Counted from the first letter of the stretch, positions 1 to 12,387 are shown. The stretch is 45,991 nt of DNA from Blakeslea trispora (GCA_025331445.1 JAIWNE010000172.1:1-45991), one strand, 5' to 3'. The notes: generated from the letters alone by a model not told the origin. Numbers and translations: made by a program.

Positions 1-3000
1 AAGTTTGCCTCACGCAATTCGTGTTGGCTTGTAGACTGAGTTCGTTTGGGTGAGGACATGGGTGTCATGTCTTGTTCAATCGACTCGATAAAGTAACTCC
101 TTTGATGTTGATCACTTGCATCTCTGATGATGACATCTTCATAGCCCATGAGTTTGTTTGGATCTAGATATTGATCATAGCTGTCTTGAAGGACTCTTCT
201 TATTTCGCTGAAATCCATATAGAGTTCAAAGTTTGAATTCAAGGCTGCTTGATTTACGTCTAGAATGATGGGAGCTAAATAATAGGGCAAATCATCGTTT
301 GGACTGGTAAATGTCTTGTTTGTGATCCAGCGAGTGCAAGCTAATGTGTAATTGTAGAGCAAATTAATGTAATACTCATTGACAAATTCGAATCGAGTTG
401 CTTGGCTTTGAAAAGAGATATCCACAGCTTCATTATTGCTATAAAGAGTGAGGTTGGGTATAAATGGTAAGGGCTTCTTTGTTACAAGACACATTTGACG
501 AAACTTTTGGTCGTGGTTTGAAGGTTCCAGGTTTAAAAGTGAGATATAATAAGGTCCTTTGTTTTGTTTTCTTTGTTGCTCTTCCTTTCTGTCTGTCAAC
601 CAAAAGGAAGGTAATGTGACTGGATAATCGTTCTCACGACGACGGCTACCTATTTCTCTTCCTTTAGCATCCAGTTCTCTTCTCTCTTCTTTCAGTTTCA
701 TTTTTTGAGCATAGATAGTGGGTACCAAATGGTCATCAATCAAGTTGGATTGGTGTAGAGCGATGCATGCTTTGAGTGAAGATTTTGCTTTTGCCTTTTC
801 TACACAGGAAGAGATGGATTCAAAACTCACGAGTGCATGATGAATAGGTAGTGTGACTTTGCAGAACCAGTTCATGTTTCGGAGAGGGTTGTATTCTTCT
901 CTTGTTTGAGCATCAAGTGAGTCAAGCTGGCTCTGTATGATTTCCTCCACTTCGTAAACAGGTCTAAAGTCACAAAATTCATCTGATGGAAGTGTTGAGC
1001 AATAATGATAGACCAATGAGATAGAGGATGATAAAGTCAAAAGGGCACCTGTAGAAGGGATCTCATAGGCTCCTCTCAGGTAACTCTCTAAAGTCTTTGT
1101 TCTGATAAATTCTGTGTTATATCTTGGGTCTTTAATGGCTGCTTGTTCAATCATGAGGTTTCTGTCTTTGGGCAATTGGCGACAAAACTCCTTCATTTGA
1201 ACTTCAGATAGTTTCAACTGATCTATTAGATTTATCTCTTTTTCGCTCTTTACATTAAGCATCACGATATATTTCGAATTCTCCTTTCTCGCTCTTCCTC
1301 TTGATTGAATATAGCCAATTGCTGTCTTTGTGGTATCGAATCTTTGTTGAAATAGAAAATTAGTCTGCTATTTTTTTTTTAAAAAAGATGAGTTGTTTAC
1401 CTTATTACATAATTACATGCTTGTATGTCCAATCCTTCTTCTGCTACATTTGTTGCAATCATCAAATTGATTTCACCTTTTCGGAATTTAGAAATCACTT
1501 CATTTTGAACAGTATATTTCATTTGTAGATTGCCTCCAGTAGCCGTGCCATGACCGTATAACACTTCGCATCGCAAAAATGTATTCAGGCCTTGAAGCTG
1601 TTCAATGAGTATTTTGATAGCCGTAGCCGTATGGCGTCTTTCTACAAAGATGATGCCACAAAACTCCTTGAGTTTATCATTTGTGTTTAAAATGTTGGTC
1701 AAGCAATCAATCAAAGCTTGTGCCTTGGGTGTAAACATGTTATTGTCGTTTATGTCTGGGGGAGGAATTTTCTCAGGGCAGAGCTTATAAGCTTCTTGCA
1801 TCAATAAGATATCTTCCTTACTCAATTTCTGATCGGGCATGTATAGGGTAGGCGTAAACAAGCCATGTTTATGAGCGCCTCTCAACATGACTTTCCAGAT
1901 GCGATCACTACACCAGCAACCAAGATTATTGGCGATATAATCTGCTGTTGCTTGACATTGAGCAAAACCCCATACTGTAGAGATTTTCTTGGTGATAGCG
2001 ATGGCCAGAGGTGTCTCTTTGAATCTTAGTTCTACTCGTTTCTGTTCTCTGGTGAGACATCTAGCTTGATTTGATGTGGTTCGGCTTGGATCATAGTTAT
2101 CTTGAGGTGGTAAATCATTTATAGGACGCATTGAATACTTTTGAATGCATTCAAAGGGTTTTTTTGTCGATTGTTGAAGTTCCAACGTATCTTTGGCAGT
2201 AAACACGCGACAGTCAAGGTTGGTCTCTAGCTTTCTAGATACCAACTTATAAACTTGACTTGGGCAGGAAATCATTGGGAGAACTTACGTGATATTTAAC
2301 ATCACCCCAGTTTTGTTTGAGTAAATAGGCGAGGCTGTCATACCGAATATTTTAGGCTTCAAAGATTTCTCTACTTGCCATCGATGGTAAAACTCATACA
2401 TGATCATGTTGAAAGGATGACCTTTTACTGCGTGATGACATTCATCAAATATCATCAAGCATATCTTGTGCAACATCTGAGTAACTTTTTTTTTCTAAAA
2501 AAAATGGAAATTACCTCTTCAAGTGATAAAAACCCACGTTGTAAAGTACTTTTAAAGATTTCTGCTGTCAATACACAAATGTCTGAATGTTTGAAAATAT
2601 CTCTCCAGGTCTCTTTTGCCCAAGTATCCACATTCATGTCCCCGCATATCTCTCTTAATCTAGCATCGCAATTTGATTTGATGACATTTGCTTGTTGAAA
2701 CACAAGAGGAACACGGTCCACAAGAAAGAATATCAACTTTCTCTAAACAAATAACTGTCAATAGTTGTCATCCATCATGCTGTCCTTGCTTTACTTTATA
2801 GTTCTTGTCCTTTTCTGCCTTTTGAGTTTCTATCGATAACATGTGCTTGATTAGCATGACGGAAATCAAAGTTTTCCCTGCTCCTGTATCCAAGACTGCA
2901 ATGACATTTTCGGTTGAAGCTTTTTTGAAGAGTTCGTATTGACATGCTCGGGGAAACAAAAGAGGTGCCGATGCTTGTTCTTCCAGTTTTTCCTTTTCTT

Positions 3001-3073
3001 CTCTTCTGTTTAGCTCAGTCGCTTGTTCTGGTGTGAGATCTTTAAATGCGGCGTCTAAATAAATCTCAACCAT
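1..3073 (-). CDS. dcl: Dicer-like ribonuclease III, N-terminal two thirds (gene continues past the window start)
   Basis: Dicer cuts long double-stranded RNA into small RNAs that feed Argonaute-based silencing. Five exons fit in frame: 3073-2795, 2742-2515, 2476-2289, 2234-1401 and 1341 to beyond 1, giving about 956 residues. Introns are 52, 38, 54 and 59 nt with GT-AG ends. Visible parts in order: the helicase Walker A loop DTGAGKT (residues 62-68); the motif II box DECH (about 180-183), typical of Dicer; a helicase C-terminal half with TNVAEEGLDIQ and QSRGRAR; then a Dicer dimerisation (DUF283-like) stretch around LHQSNLIDDHLVP. The PAZ tail and both RNase III domains would lie outside the window. 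The start is the ATG at 3073, shortly before the PRACQYELF helicase entry. Mucorales can carry two Dicers with different roles; which one this is cannot be decided here. The 38-nt intron is the least certain junction. Confidence 0.93.
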
Positions 3074-3954
3074 TTTTCTAGTGTAGAGTAGAGAGAAAAA
3101 AAAGCGATGAAAACAGAAATGACAACATACACTTTTTATACATTACACAAAATTTATCTTGTTTAAAAAAGAAAAGTTGCCAACTATGACAACCTTTATT
3201 TATCATTAGATGACACATTTAGGTGATCAATTTGTGTTATGCCGCATATCATTTTTAATTTAAGGTTTCGGTAAGCCTTTCCCATGTTGGTAGCCACTAG
3301 CTCATCTTTCTTTTTTTTTTTTTGTATCCAAGGCTTTCATCAAGCAGTATGTTACGCAGTCTTTCATTGTTGCTATACACGGTTTTTAAAAATAAAATTG
3401 TAAAACACAGTTGTCTTTTTTGCAAGTAACATTTATAGTCATCTAATGAGAGCGTCAAAAGGACCTATTTAGGTTGTTTCAAAAAGATAGAGTGATTAAT
3501 ATCTCTCGAGGTCTTAGGTTTAGTTTTATTCTTTTCAACTTGCTCTTGACCATAGACTGAAAACCACTTTGCGCTATTAGGTTCAGATGAGTATGACAAG
3601 ATATGTGCTTCGCTCTTTTATGACAACAATTCGTTTTTCTAAATGATCAATGGCCTGTACGATCCTCCTCCTCTTTTATCTTGCCAAAAAAAAAACAGAT
3701 AAATTGCATGATTTAAAACCAATACAATAAAAGCCCATGAGAGGGGGGCAGAAGTTACCAACTAATCATACCACTAGGATGAATACGCTAACAAAATTGA
3801 TTCTCTCTTTTTTTTTGCATAGTTGAATCTAAATAAGAGCATCAAGAAAATGTATCGATAAAAAGATCAATCCTTATCTTGAGGAAAATCAAGCAGAACT
3901 ATCTAATGTCTACCAATCATATTTGTTTATTTAGAGAGAGAAAGAATTTGGAAA
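3074..3954. other. Intergenic spacer between the Dicer 5' end and the NRBF2-like 3' end
   Basis: AT-rich, with homopolymer A and T runs. It must hold the Dicer promoter (minus strand) and the terminator of the gene at 3955. I see no open frame or RNA gene in it. Confidence 0.6.
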
Positions 3955-5532
3955 TCATGGTGGCATATCTTTAGACTCCTTATCGGGTATGTTTGAAGCT
4001 CGTCTCTTTTTAGCATTTTCTTTAAGCATTTCCCACCGTTCCTTGTATCGATTCATCAGGGCATTCTGCTTTTCATTCTGTATTCGCAATTGCTTGTTTT
4101 CATCTTCCAACTCTTTAAGACGTAAAACTAGATAATAAAAGATAAAATAAGAACAATGGTTATCAACAGAATTCCCCTCTTACCAAGTTCACTGTTAGGA
4201 CCATGGCTTGTAGTCTGTAAAGGAAGATAACGACTGCCAATATTGTGATGAAGTAAAGTCGTCGCAGAGGCCCGCATAGCAGATTCATGATAAGATTGCA
4301 TAATCTTTTTAGCTTGTCGATGAACATCTTTTCGAAACTGAAGTACACTACTCTTTAACATATTGTTTTCTTCAGCCGACTTTTTTTTTTAAAAAGAAAA
4401 AGGCATTAATGACTTGTAAAAAAAAGAAAAAAAGCTTTGATGTTCACTCACAATCTCTAATGACTTTAATCGTTTGGTTAACTGTAATATATGTGCTTTT
4501 AACTTTTCATTCTCTTCTCTATATTGTAAAATAGTTACTATGGAGATGATACAACCAATGAGATTTCTTTTTTTACCTATCATCCGTGTCTTCTTCCAAT
4601 CTCTCCTGATCTATGAAATGTCTCGGTGTAGGCACTAAATAATAAGAATCGGTCATATCCATTTTAGGCATGTGCTTTTCATCCTCTTGCGTTCTAGAGA
4701 TATCGATAGATGAAATAGGATTATCGTTTTCGTCCAAAGGCGCTGAGGTGAATGCGATGGCAGGATTAAATAACTGATCCACTAATCCATCCACTGCCTC
4801 AAGAAATTTGTTAAAAGGGTCATCTTCTTGCTCATCCTGGATCAGAAAGAAAATGGTTGAGCTTACTCCCGAAACAGATTTGCTTTGAGAAAATACCATT
4901 GAACTCACATTGGATAGAATAGCATAGGATTCACCTATCTCGGTGATTCGACGACCATTTCCCATCGTTGAGGCTGTAATGGCATGTGGCATGGATCCAT
5001 TGTCTTCAACACCTGAAAGTTTAGAAATAAGGGATGATCCCGACTTCTTGGACTGTTTCGATTGCTTTTGAGCTGTCATGTTGATTCTTTGCACTTTTCT
5101 GTTCAATTCATTTGCCTTTCGAGTATGATTGGATGATAGTAATCGAAGTGTTCGAGTTGCCTAAATTCCATTTCTATTAGGTATTTTTCTCTTTCTATTT
5201 TTTTTTTTGTATGTTTACCTCAACATCGGTTGTATCCTGGAGAGCGATCTCAAACTGCGCTAACCGATTAAAAAAAAAATAGTCATTAGCTATTGCTCAA
5301 AAAATAGAGTAGAAAAAAAGAAACCTGCTTTGCTTACCTGCTGCATTCGAGTGAGCTTCTGCTGCCTTTAGCCAATCTTCTCTATCTTCGTAATCTTCTG
5401 CCATGTTGGCAAAAGCGTGTCCCTATACACATCACAGCCGAGAAAAAGTAAGCAAAAAAAAAAAAGAGACCTTGATAGAAATAAGCTCAGAGGTGTAGGT
5501 CTTACAGTGTTGACTGGTGCTTCTGTATTCAT
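3955..5532 (-). CDS. MIT/coiled-coil protein, probable NRBF2/Atg38-family autophagy PI3-kinase subunit
   Basis: Seven exons join in frame (5532-5506, 5422-5338, 5259-5219, 5160-4577, 4518-4452, 4379-4184, 4127-3955) to 390 residues; introns are 56-83 nt and all GT-AG. The first 75 or so residues form an MIT-like helical hairpin (starting MNTEAPVNTGHAFANMAEDY, later AHSNAAAQFEIALQDTT) with the pro-Asn-x-x-His-Ala opening seen in NRBF2/Atg38. The middle is serine-rich and acidic. Two heptad-rich segments, about residues 246-290 and 333-370 (EENEKLKAHILQLTKRLKSL; LRLKELEDENKQLRIQNEKQ), look like coiled coils. In yeast and animals this family dimerises and holds the Vps34 complex I together during autophagy. 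That role is inferred from architecture only; another MIT-domain protein is possible. It is divergent from eIF3h across a 1.9-kb spacer. Confidence 0.72.
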
Positions 5533-7401
5533 AGAACGTAAACCGAAAAAAAAAGGAAAAGAAAAGAGTAAGCTGCATGATTGAAAATCACTTTTGCTAG
5601 TCAGTAATTCAAAGTCCGTATAAAATTAGGGGAGAGTGTTCTGTCAGTAACAAATTAGCTTGATTGACCTCAAGCCTATCATTGGTAAGTGATGATTAAC
5701 CTTTAAATGAGTTTATGACTCGTATTTGCTTGTTGATGTTAGTACTTTATCACGCTTTATTTAAGCAATGTTTTTTTAAAAAGGTCAAACCAATCAAAAC
5801 ATAAATGAAACTACTATGGGCTTGTAGCTCGGGTGTGCCGTTTATTTCTGCAATCACCCTTTAAGGCGAGTGTGACCTCTTAATTATGTTGCTTTTGAGT
5901 TGTAGTTGTTGAATTACCTTGTCATGAACCAGAGCTTCCAATTAGCAGTAATTTTTGTCTCCTTGATGCGATTTCCTATACCTCACTGCTAAAAAAAAAG
6001 AATACAAAAGGCTTAAACCCAAGTTAGTTTGTCAGTAATTGCAATCGTTTATTTATAACAAAGAACGTGTTTATGTTTTGAATGAAAAGAGCGTAGACCT
6101 ATCTATTAGTTTGAAAGACAATAGCTGATGAGTGTTAATTGACTATGCATAGCTTTGCTCACTTGATTGAATTGCTTGCTTTAATGACAAGTGATGTTTC
6201 CAGAAGGCTCTTGATGTGTTGCTTTTGTTTATAATTCCATAACCTTAACATGGGCTGCATTGACTATGGTCTAGATAGGCTCAATTGATGTTCTCATGCT
6301 TAGTGTAACCCAGTGCTTATTGTTAGATATTTAAATAAGCGAAAGCAAGGTTTACCACTTATTGTATACAATGCATCATTGTATCGAGACAAAATAGCAC
6401 TATCAACTACAATTTGGCACACCTAAAAGTACATGAAGCAGTCTGGACAAAATGAGAGACATTGATTTGATGATAGTCGCCGACAATTAATCAATTCTTA
6501 ATACTGTCTACTTTTGTAATACCAAATCAGATTCTCTTTCTCTATCATAGGCACAATATGAGTTACATAAACACACCAACTTTTGAGACAAATATGTCTA
6601 CATATAAATGCTATATTGCTGTTTGTAAGACATGATTAACTTGCATGTTTTTATTAAAGAAGACAAATATTTCACTCTATTTTCTCATTATCCAGCATCA
6701 TAAAAGATCAAGAACTAACTGAGTTTGGAAGAAGGATTGACTTGTCTGTCAAACTAACTTTTGAGCTTCCGATTTTCTATGCTTAAATACGACAGGAACA
6801 AATGAATACCCTTGTTTTCTTTATAATAAAACTTGTTGAAACCTGAATGTGAGAGGTCAATCTACTCTGCTTTATTTTTCTACATGTGTTGACTATGTAT
6901 GATATGTTGAAATATATCAAAGCTAGTCTACTTTTCAACTAACTGATAGACCAGTGAGCATCTTATTTTGCGATAAAGGCCTTTTTTTTTCTTTGGAAAT
7001 GTGATTCATTATCGACTCTTGATGATGACTGTTTAAATTGTTGTAAGGTATACTTGAAATAAGGGTCTGTTTTATTCGATGACAAGGAAGAAATGATATT
7101 GCTGAATAAGAAACTTGTTTTAAATCAATCAGTTTCGAGTGACAACTTATCATACGAAGAAAAAAAAAGAACGATACCCCTTGAACAGTTTGAGAGTATA
7201 TTCTTCACACAAGTATAGCTTTTGAAGCTCTCCTAAAGCTCTAGGACACCCAAAATAGATGCCCTCAGAGTAAGTTAAGAGAAAGAAAAAAGCGAGTCAC
7301 AATCATTTTTTGAAAGCCTCTCTTTGATAGTCTTCAATTTTTTTTTTTTTTATTCTTATACACTCTCCCCTCCCTTTTTATTTAATTGAGTGAATATCAA
7401 A
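5533..7401. other. Divergent promoter region between the NRBF2-like gene and eIF3h
   Basis: 1.87 kb, AT-rich, no convincing coding frame; a 72-codon minus-strand frame near 6935-7153 has no recognisable content. A pyrimidine-rich run (about 7338-7381) lies just before the eIF3h start, a usual fungal core-promoter feature. Confidence 0.5.
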
Positions 7402-8607
7402 ATGGCTAGCACTAACACTGAGCCTCTTCGCACTGTTCAACTTGATGGCTTGGTAAATCGACTTGTTTTTCTCAAATGAACTCTTTGACTGATTGCTTTT
7501 TATATAGGTTATCTTGAAGATCATTAAGCACTGTCGTGAGTCTTACCCTAATGATGTTACTGGTCAACTTTTGGGTTTAGACGACAAGGGCACTTTGGAA
7601 GTCACCAACTGTTTCCCTTTCCCCTCTGATGGCGATGAAGATGCTAGTGGTAAACTAAGAGTGTACCTTACTTGAGTCTGTTTTAACCCTTTTTTTTCTT
7701 TAGCTCAATATCAATTGGATATGATGCGTTGTCTTCGTGCTGTCAATGTCGACAATAACACTGTGGGTTGGTATCGTTCTGCTCACTTGGGTAACTTTGT
7801 TGACCTCAGTTTGATTGAGACTCAATACAGCTATCAAAACTCTCTCAGTGCTCAATCTGTTGTCCTTATTCACGATGTCTCCAAGAGTTCTGCTCAAGGT
7901 AACTTGAGTTTGAGAGCCTTTAGATTGCAAGATGCTTTCATGAAGGCTTATGAAGCCAAGAAATTCACTACAGAAAGGTAATAGAAAAAACAACACTAGT
8001 TACCATGTTGGCTTATCTTTCTTTTTTTTTGTTTAGTCTTGCTCAAGCCAAATTGTCTTTCTCCAACATCTTTGAGGAATTGCCTGTTCAGATTCACAAC
8101 TCTCATTATGTGACCATGATGCTTCACAACATTGAAATGCCCAAGTTAGAGGCTGACCGTGTTCGTTCACTCTCTACCTTTGCTTCTACTCAAAAGACTC
8201 AGACTGAAATTGAAGCTGCCAGACCTTTGGCACCTAACTTTGATGTGCTTGATTTGGAATTGGATCCTTTCATGCAAAAGAACTTGCAATATCTCTTGGA
8301 CTGTGCTGATGTACAACAACAAGAACAGAACAACTACCAATACTGGCAAAGATCGGTTGCTCGTGAACAAGCCAAGATGCAAGCTTGGTTGGCTAAGCGA
8401 AAGCAGGAAAATGCACAACGTATTGAAAAGGGACAACAACCTTTGCCTGAGGATGAAGTCAACACATTGTTCAAGCTTCCTCCTGAACCCAGTCGTTTGG
8501 ATTCAATGATCTTGAGTGCTCAAATGCATAACTTCACCAAGCAAATCAACCAATTTGCTGGTCCCAGTCTTGCTAGATTGTACAGTATTCAAGAATTACA
8601 AAAGTAG
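7402..8607 (+). CDS. eIF3h: Eukaryotic translation initiation factor 3 subunit H
   Basis: Subunit of the cytoplasmic eIF3 complex that loads the 43S pre-initiation complex on mRNA. Four exons (7402-7452, 7508-7649, 7704-7977, 8037-8607) encode 345 residues, close to the roughly 350 of known eIF3h; introns are 54-59 nt. The N-terminal MPN domain (about residues 10-150) is clear: [62 protein letters not shown] and the [10 protein letters not shown] segment. The metal-binding HxH motif of active MPN+ proteases is absent, as expected for the structural MPN of eIF3h. The C-terminal half is helical and glutamine-rich, with [20 protein letters not shown]. The ATG is preceded by AAA, a good fungal start context. 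No frame damage is seen, so the gene should be functional. Confidence 0.95.
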
Positions 8608-9616
8608 AAGAAGAAAAAAAAAAAAAGAGAGAAAAAAAAAAGAAGGAAAATTCATTGTACATCTTATCCACATTATTAAACACAATTAACGCAGGAGAGC
8701 GAGTTTTTCTTTTTTTTTTATTTTATAAAGTCTCAGAGATGATTTCGTTTTATAAAGTGTGTTTTTCAGCTTTATTTGTTTGGATGAGCAAAGTTTGTTG
8801 TCTTTGGAAATATTGTTTTATAGAGATGGTTGACGGGTATGAATGTGGCCAGTGACACACTCATGATTTGCATAGAGAGAAATGGTTCTTTTCTTTTTTG
8901 GCGACATCAGCAGATGTCATGGCAGTGTTTGTTAAAAAAAAAGATATTCGCATGTCTTTTTCTTGTTCTAATAGGATGACTACTTGTGGTAGATGAGATC
9001 GTGACGAGGAAAAGCAGAAAGTAAAGGAAGAAGCTCATCACTAGAATAGTTGAACTTGTTTAACAGAATCTCAATGAACTTACTGGGTATGCTATTGACG
9101 CAAAGAGCACTGTTAGCTTTGTTGAACACTACTTTATATATCAACAGCAAGCATACACAATGATCAAGCCTTTGTCAGAGAATATCATGTTCTTTTGAGA
9201 GGTAAGCATCTATGCGGTAGATTTGCATCGAAAACTAGTTGGACCATTTTTTTTTAATTATTTGGGAAATAAAGGCATGTTATGATGGATCTATCTGAAA
9301 AGCAAATGTTGGATTATTGTTAAGATTGACTGAAAATATTGATGGTTGTTGATGATGTACGTGCTTCGATGAATATGTACAACCATCACTCGCTTTTATG
9401 AAAGTAGTAAACGGTTTACTCATTTAAAGCTTATAGTCAATATTTTTGTTCCTATTTTATGACTTCCCAACCAGGCATTCTATTTCACCATGAAGTTCGA
9501 TATCTATTTCAAAGCCTTTGTAATTGTTTGTTTATACTGTTGATTTGCCTAGTCTCAAGATTGGATTCTAATGTTTAAGACAAAAAGTTGTTAAAAGAGA
9601 CTAGAGATATATTCAA
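8608..9616. other. 3' flank of eIF3h and spacer
   Basis: Begins with an A-rich 3' UTR and a possible AATAAA-like signal region around 8670-8690, then AT-rich unique DNA. No coding frame with recognisable content is visible. Confidence 0.5.
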
Positions 9617-9802
9617 AAAGTTTCATCCTGTAATTTATCTGTGATTGACAACTATTCTGCAAGAAATAGGCTTGAATGAATCAGTATATCATAGTATGCT
9701 TGGGAAGAAAAAGGAGCTTTCTAGCCACAACATCCTGATTCATTCAAGCCTATTTCTTGTAGAATGGCTATCAATCGCGGTTAAATTTCGGGGTGAAACT
9801 TT
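9617..9802. repeat. Long imperfect inverted repeat (68-nt arms, 50-nt loop)
   Basis: Left arm 9617-9684 and right arm 9735-9802 are reverse complements with only scattered mismatches. In the inner 42 nt, 38 pairs are Watson-Crick and two of the four mismatches are G-U in RNA. The innermost 25 nt, including ATAGGCTTGAATGAATCAG, are perfect. A transcript would fold into one long hairpin. It could be a small fold-back/MITE-like element or a small-RNA precursor. An 86-codon frame running through it is a by-product of the repeat. Confidence 0.85.
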
Positions 9803-10407
9803 CGACACTTTTTTCATATTGCTGATAACTATTTTTCTTCTCACTTCCGTCAAGACTTATTCTCAGCTATTTTTTTTTTTTTTGCTCTTTTTATTTGATT
9901 TTTAGGTAAAAAAAAGAAACCGAGATTAAGTCATTACCTTGGATTAGCCTCAAATCAAACAAAATTAACCTCGCTTTAGCCTCTACATCATATTTCAACC
10001 CAAAAAAATTCCATTATTTTAATCACTTCTTAAGCCAAAAAACCCATATCGATACAAACTGATTGCTGACTTCAATCAAAAAAGAAAAGTTCAATATTTT
10101 GAAGCCTATTCAAGACTCCTCTGCGCTGTAGTCTATATTTGATTCTTCGATGTTGGCACTTTCTCTCCTCCTGTTGCAGAATTCTAGGAGCCCAGCGTTG
10201 GATTGTACGCCTCTATCGTATGTTGGTTGCATAGACCGGCCTGGAGGACTGAAAGTGTTACTGTTAGTAAGCTATTATGGGAAGAAGATTACATTTGATG
10301 ACTGCATCGTAGATTCAGCAAAATCAAGAGCTTATATTTCAAGCCGGATGATCATTGAAAGCTACAATAAAGGAATGTGCGTTTCATGCATACAATCTTT
10401 AAGGGTT
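9803..10407. other. AT-rich spacer, nothing recognised
   Basis: Contains an 89-codon frame at 10150-10419 that I could not connect to any family. It may be the 3' region of the repeat gene that ends at 10408. Confidence 0.4.
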
Positions 10408-11888
10408 TTAACGATTTAATTTTTTTTTTAGTTTTCTTTTCTTATTGGAGCGGATTGCTTCTTTGATTACAGGGTAAGGAACAGTGGGGGATAAAGGAAT
10501 GTAGTTTTTAGGTTGAGTCGTACAGAAAAGGCGAAATATTTGTGAAAGGCGATATGAAGTGGGAATAAGGGAAGCATAGTTAATAAAGGTATCTTGAGTA
10601 GTAAAAATTTGAAAGGAGTGTAAGTGAAGGGCATAAGTTATGTGAGAGTTTAAGGAATGTTGAAGATAGAAATGAACGGAATTGCCAACGGAATAAAAAG
10701 TCATAAAGTAATCATATTTAAAGCACTTAAGTGCTACTTTGCCTAAGCACATGCACTTGTGGAAATCCCGTGCAACATCGTCAACTGTTGCATCGGCAGG
10801 TTTAAGCTCCCCAAACAAGCTGGTGCCGTCATAATTGCCTGTTTCGTTGTATACATCTACCCTGTAATCAGGTCGGCAATGTAGAGTGTGGTGGTCATTT
10901 TCGAATGCAAACTTGTTTGAGCAATGAGGGACAAGTAAGTGGAAGGGATTAAGCATGCCACGAAGCAAAGGGTGAATGAATGAAGACTGGATGTGCATTT
11001 CGGATAGCTTAGGAATAGAAGGAACGGTAATTTCGTTGGCAAGTGTGATAAAGGAATGTACGAAGGAGTGAATTATAGGAATGAGGGTTTATGAGCGAAT
11101 GACAAGTATGTTAGAGGAAAAGAAGAAGGGTATCATTATCGGTATTAAAGGAAGAGAAGGAAGCGTCGAAATCAGATAGGACAACAGGAGGAATAGTTGG
11201 AATATTTTCAAATAAAGGAGTGGTGATGGAGGCGTATAGCTGGTTGGATTTTTCGGCGGAAAGGAATTCAAGGGGTTCGGACTGAGTGAGAAGGATGATA
11301 TTTGATGAGGAAAGGAGTTGTTGGGTAGTGAAGGACTGTGATTTTACTTGGTCGTAAGCATTGCCTCTATATTCAGCTAATTCTTGATGCATATCTACGG
11401 ATTCTATAGCTGGAAATAGAGGCAAAGGTTTCAAAGGATAGTCTTGAATGTTTTTAATTTTTGAATCAAAAACATGTGTTTTTTTTTGGGTATTTGTCTT
11501 TCTTGAACTACAGCTTTTTACCATCGTTGTTGATTGCGATGAAGATGGTTTGCTAGGAAGATTATTTGATTCCTTTGACTGATTTAAAAGTTAGTTTCAA
11601 GCCATCCATAAACAATATACAAACCTTCGGAACAATAAAATAAGTCCAAACATAGCCTTGAACTTTGTCAAAGGGAACATCAACTAAGCCGCGTGATGCT
11701 ATTGCTGTTTTCCAGGCTGTGGCTACTTCTTTTTTGATAGTACCAACAGACTTATAATTTAGCGAAACCAACTCATCTCGCTTTTCCAGCAGCAAAAGCA
11801 TGAGACGTGGCTCACTTTTACCGACTTTGTCAAAATACCCATTGACTACACTTTGGAAATCCTTTAAAAGTTCTAAAGGAGCACATTA
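10408..11888 (-). pseudogene. Broken repeat-family gene with a possible PD-(D/E)XK nuclease core
   Basis: Reading from about 11888 down: an in-frame piece with no ATG before 11801 (EPRLMLLLLEKRDELVSLNY), a 46-nt intron (11624-11579), and a serine-rich middle ending at a stop at 11111. The frame then shifts and resumes near 11060 to the stop at 10408. The last part has RPDYRVDVYNE, then FGELKPADA, then DFHKCMCLGKVALK and MTFYSVGNSVHFYLQH, with a basic tail. PD followed by GELK resembles the metal-binding core of PD-(D/E)XK nucleases, and related 'GEIK' proteins are, to my knowledge, common repeat-family proteins in Mucoromycota. The nuclease reading is inference. No splice pair explains the break near 11080-11110, so I call it frameshifted. 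The 5' end stops abruptly at the hairpin block starting at 11892. Confidence 0.6.
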
Positions 11889-11891
11889 AAA

Positions 11892-11994
11892 ACCGCAACT
11901 CCATTGCGGTAATAAAATGAGCACCTCCGCTGCGCTCTGGTTAATTTTATTGACCTTTATTATGGTACGGTACGGTACGCTTTGTAAGGTGCTC
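11892..11994. repeat. Compact block of overlapping hairpins
   Basis: Three inverted repeats share 100 bp: ACCGCAA/TTGCGGT (11892-11898, 11904-11910); GGTAATAAAAT with ATTTTATTgACC (11908-11918, 11944-11955); and GAGCACCT/AGGTGCTC (11919-11926, 11987-11994). The first and second share the GGT at 11908-11910, so they cannot form together. A GGTAC motif occurs three times at 11964-11978. It is locally GC-rich against AT-rich surroundings. It may be a terminal or subterminal piece of an older transposon. Confidence 0.7.
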
Positions 11995-12036
11995 GTTAAA
12001 TTCTAAATAAAAGAAAAGCAAAATATCCTTTTTTTC

Positions 12037-12095
12037 ATGGCTTCTTCTGCTAATGTACGCGTAATGCAAATTCAAATTCCGATTACTACTGGTTT
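12037..12095 (+). pseudogene. Short reading frame split by the Mutator-like element
   Basis: An ATG at 12037 opens a frame (MASSANVRVMQIQIP and on) that runs into the left target duplication at 12088-12095. On the far side of the element the frame resumes after the second duplication copy (14913-14920) as a glycine-rich stretch, GGAALSGGLLRR, ending in two TAA codons (about 14957-14962). About 32 codons in all. Whether it was a real exon or chance is unknown, but the frame continuity across the insertion is exact. Confidence 0.45.
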
Positions 12096-12387
12096 GTACG
12101 TTTATATTTCCTGGTACTTTCTAAATGTTTATCCGGTTTTGTGGCTAAGTTCTGGTAATTTTGAAATTTGATATCAAGTATTTTCCGCTTTGTTTGAGAT
12201 TTCTTCAAGTGATTTCAAAAGTAATTTAAATTTTGTTTTACATTTTGTTTATTTTTGAGAGAGAAATAAAAAAGGAGAGAGAAAAAAAAGAGAGAGAAAA
12301 AAAAAAGAGAAAGAGAAAGAGAGATGTGGTATTTCCCTAAGCATCCTATAGCCAAGTCGAATTAGATTACACCTATAATACTAAAAT

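Noticed and set aside
3955..5532. Separate small genes at 4573-5106, 4389-4583 and 4128-4361
   Set aside because: Splice signals join them into one 391-codon reading frame with consistent phases, so they are exons of a single gene.
6935..7153. 72-codon minus-strand frame in the eIF3h/NRBF2-like spacer
   Set aside because: AT-driven frame with no domain and no splice continuation.
9645..9905. 86-codon plus-strand frame
   Set aside because: It starts in one arm of the inverted repeat and ends in a phenylalanine/leucine run; no protein-like content.
10150..10419. 89-codon plus-strand frame
   Set aside because: No recognisable motif, odd composition, antisense overlap with the tail of the gene ending at 10408; not enough to call a gene.
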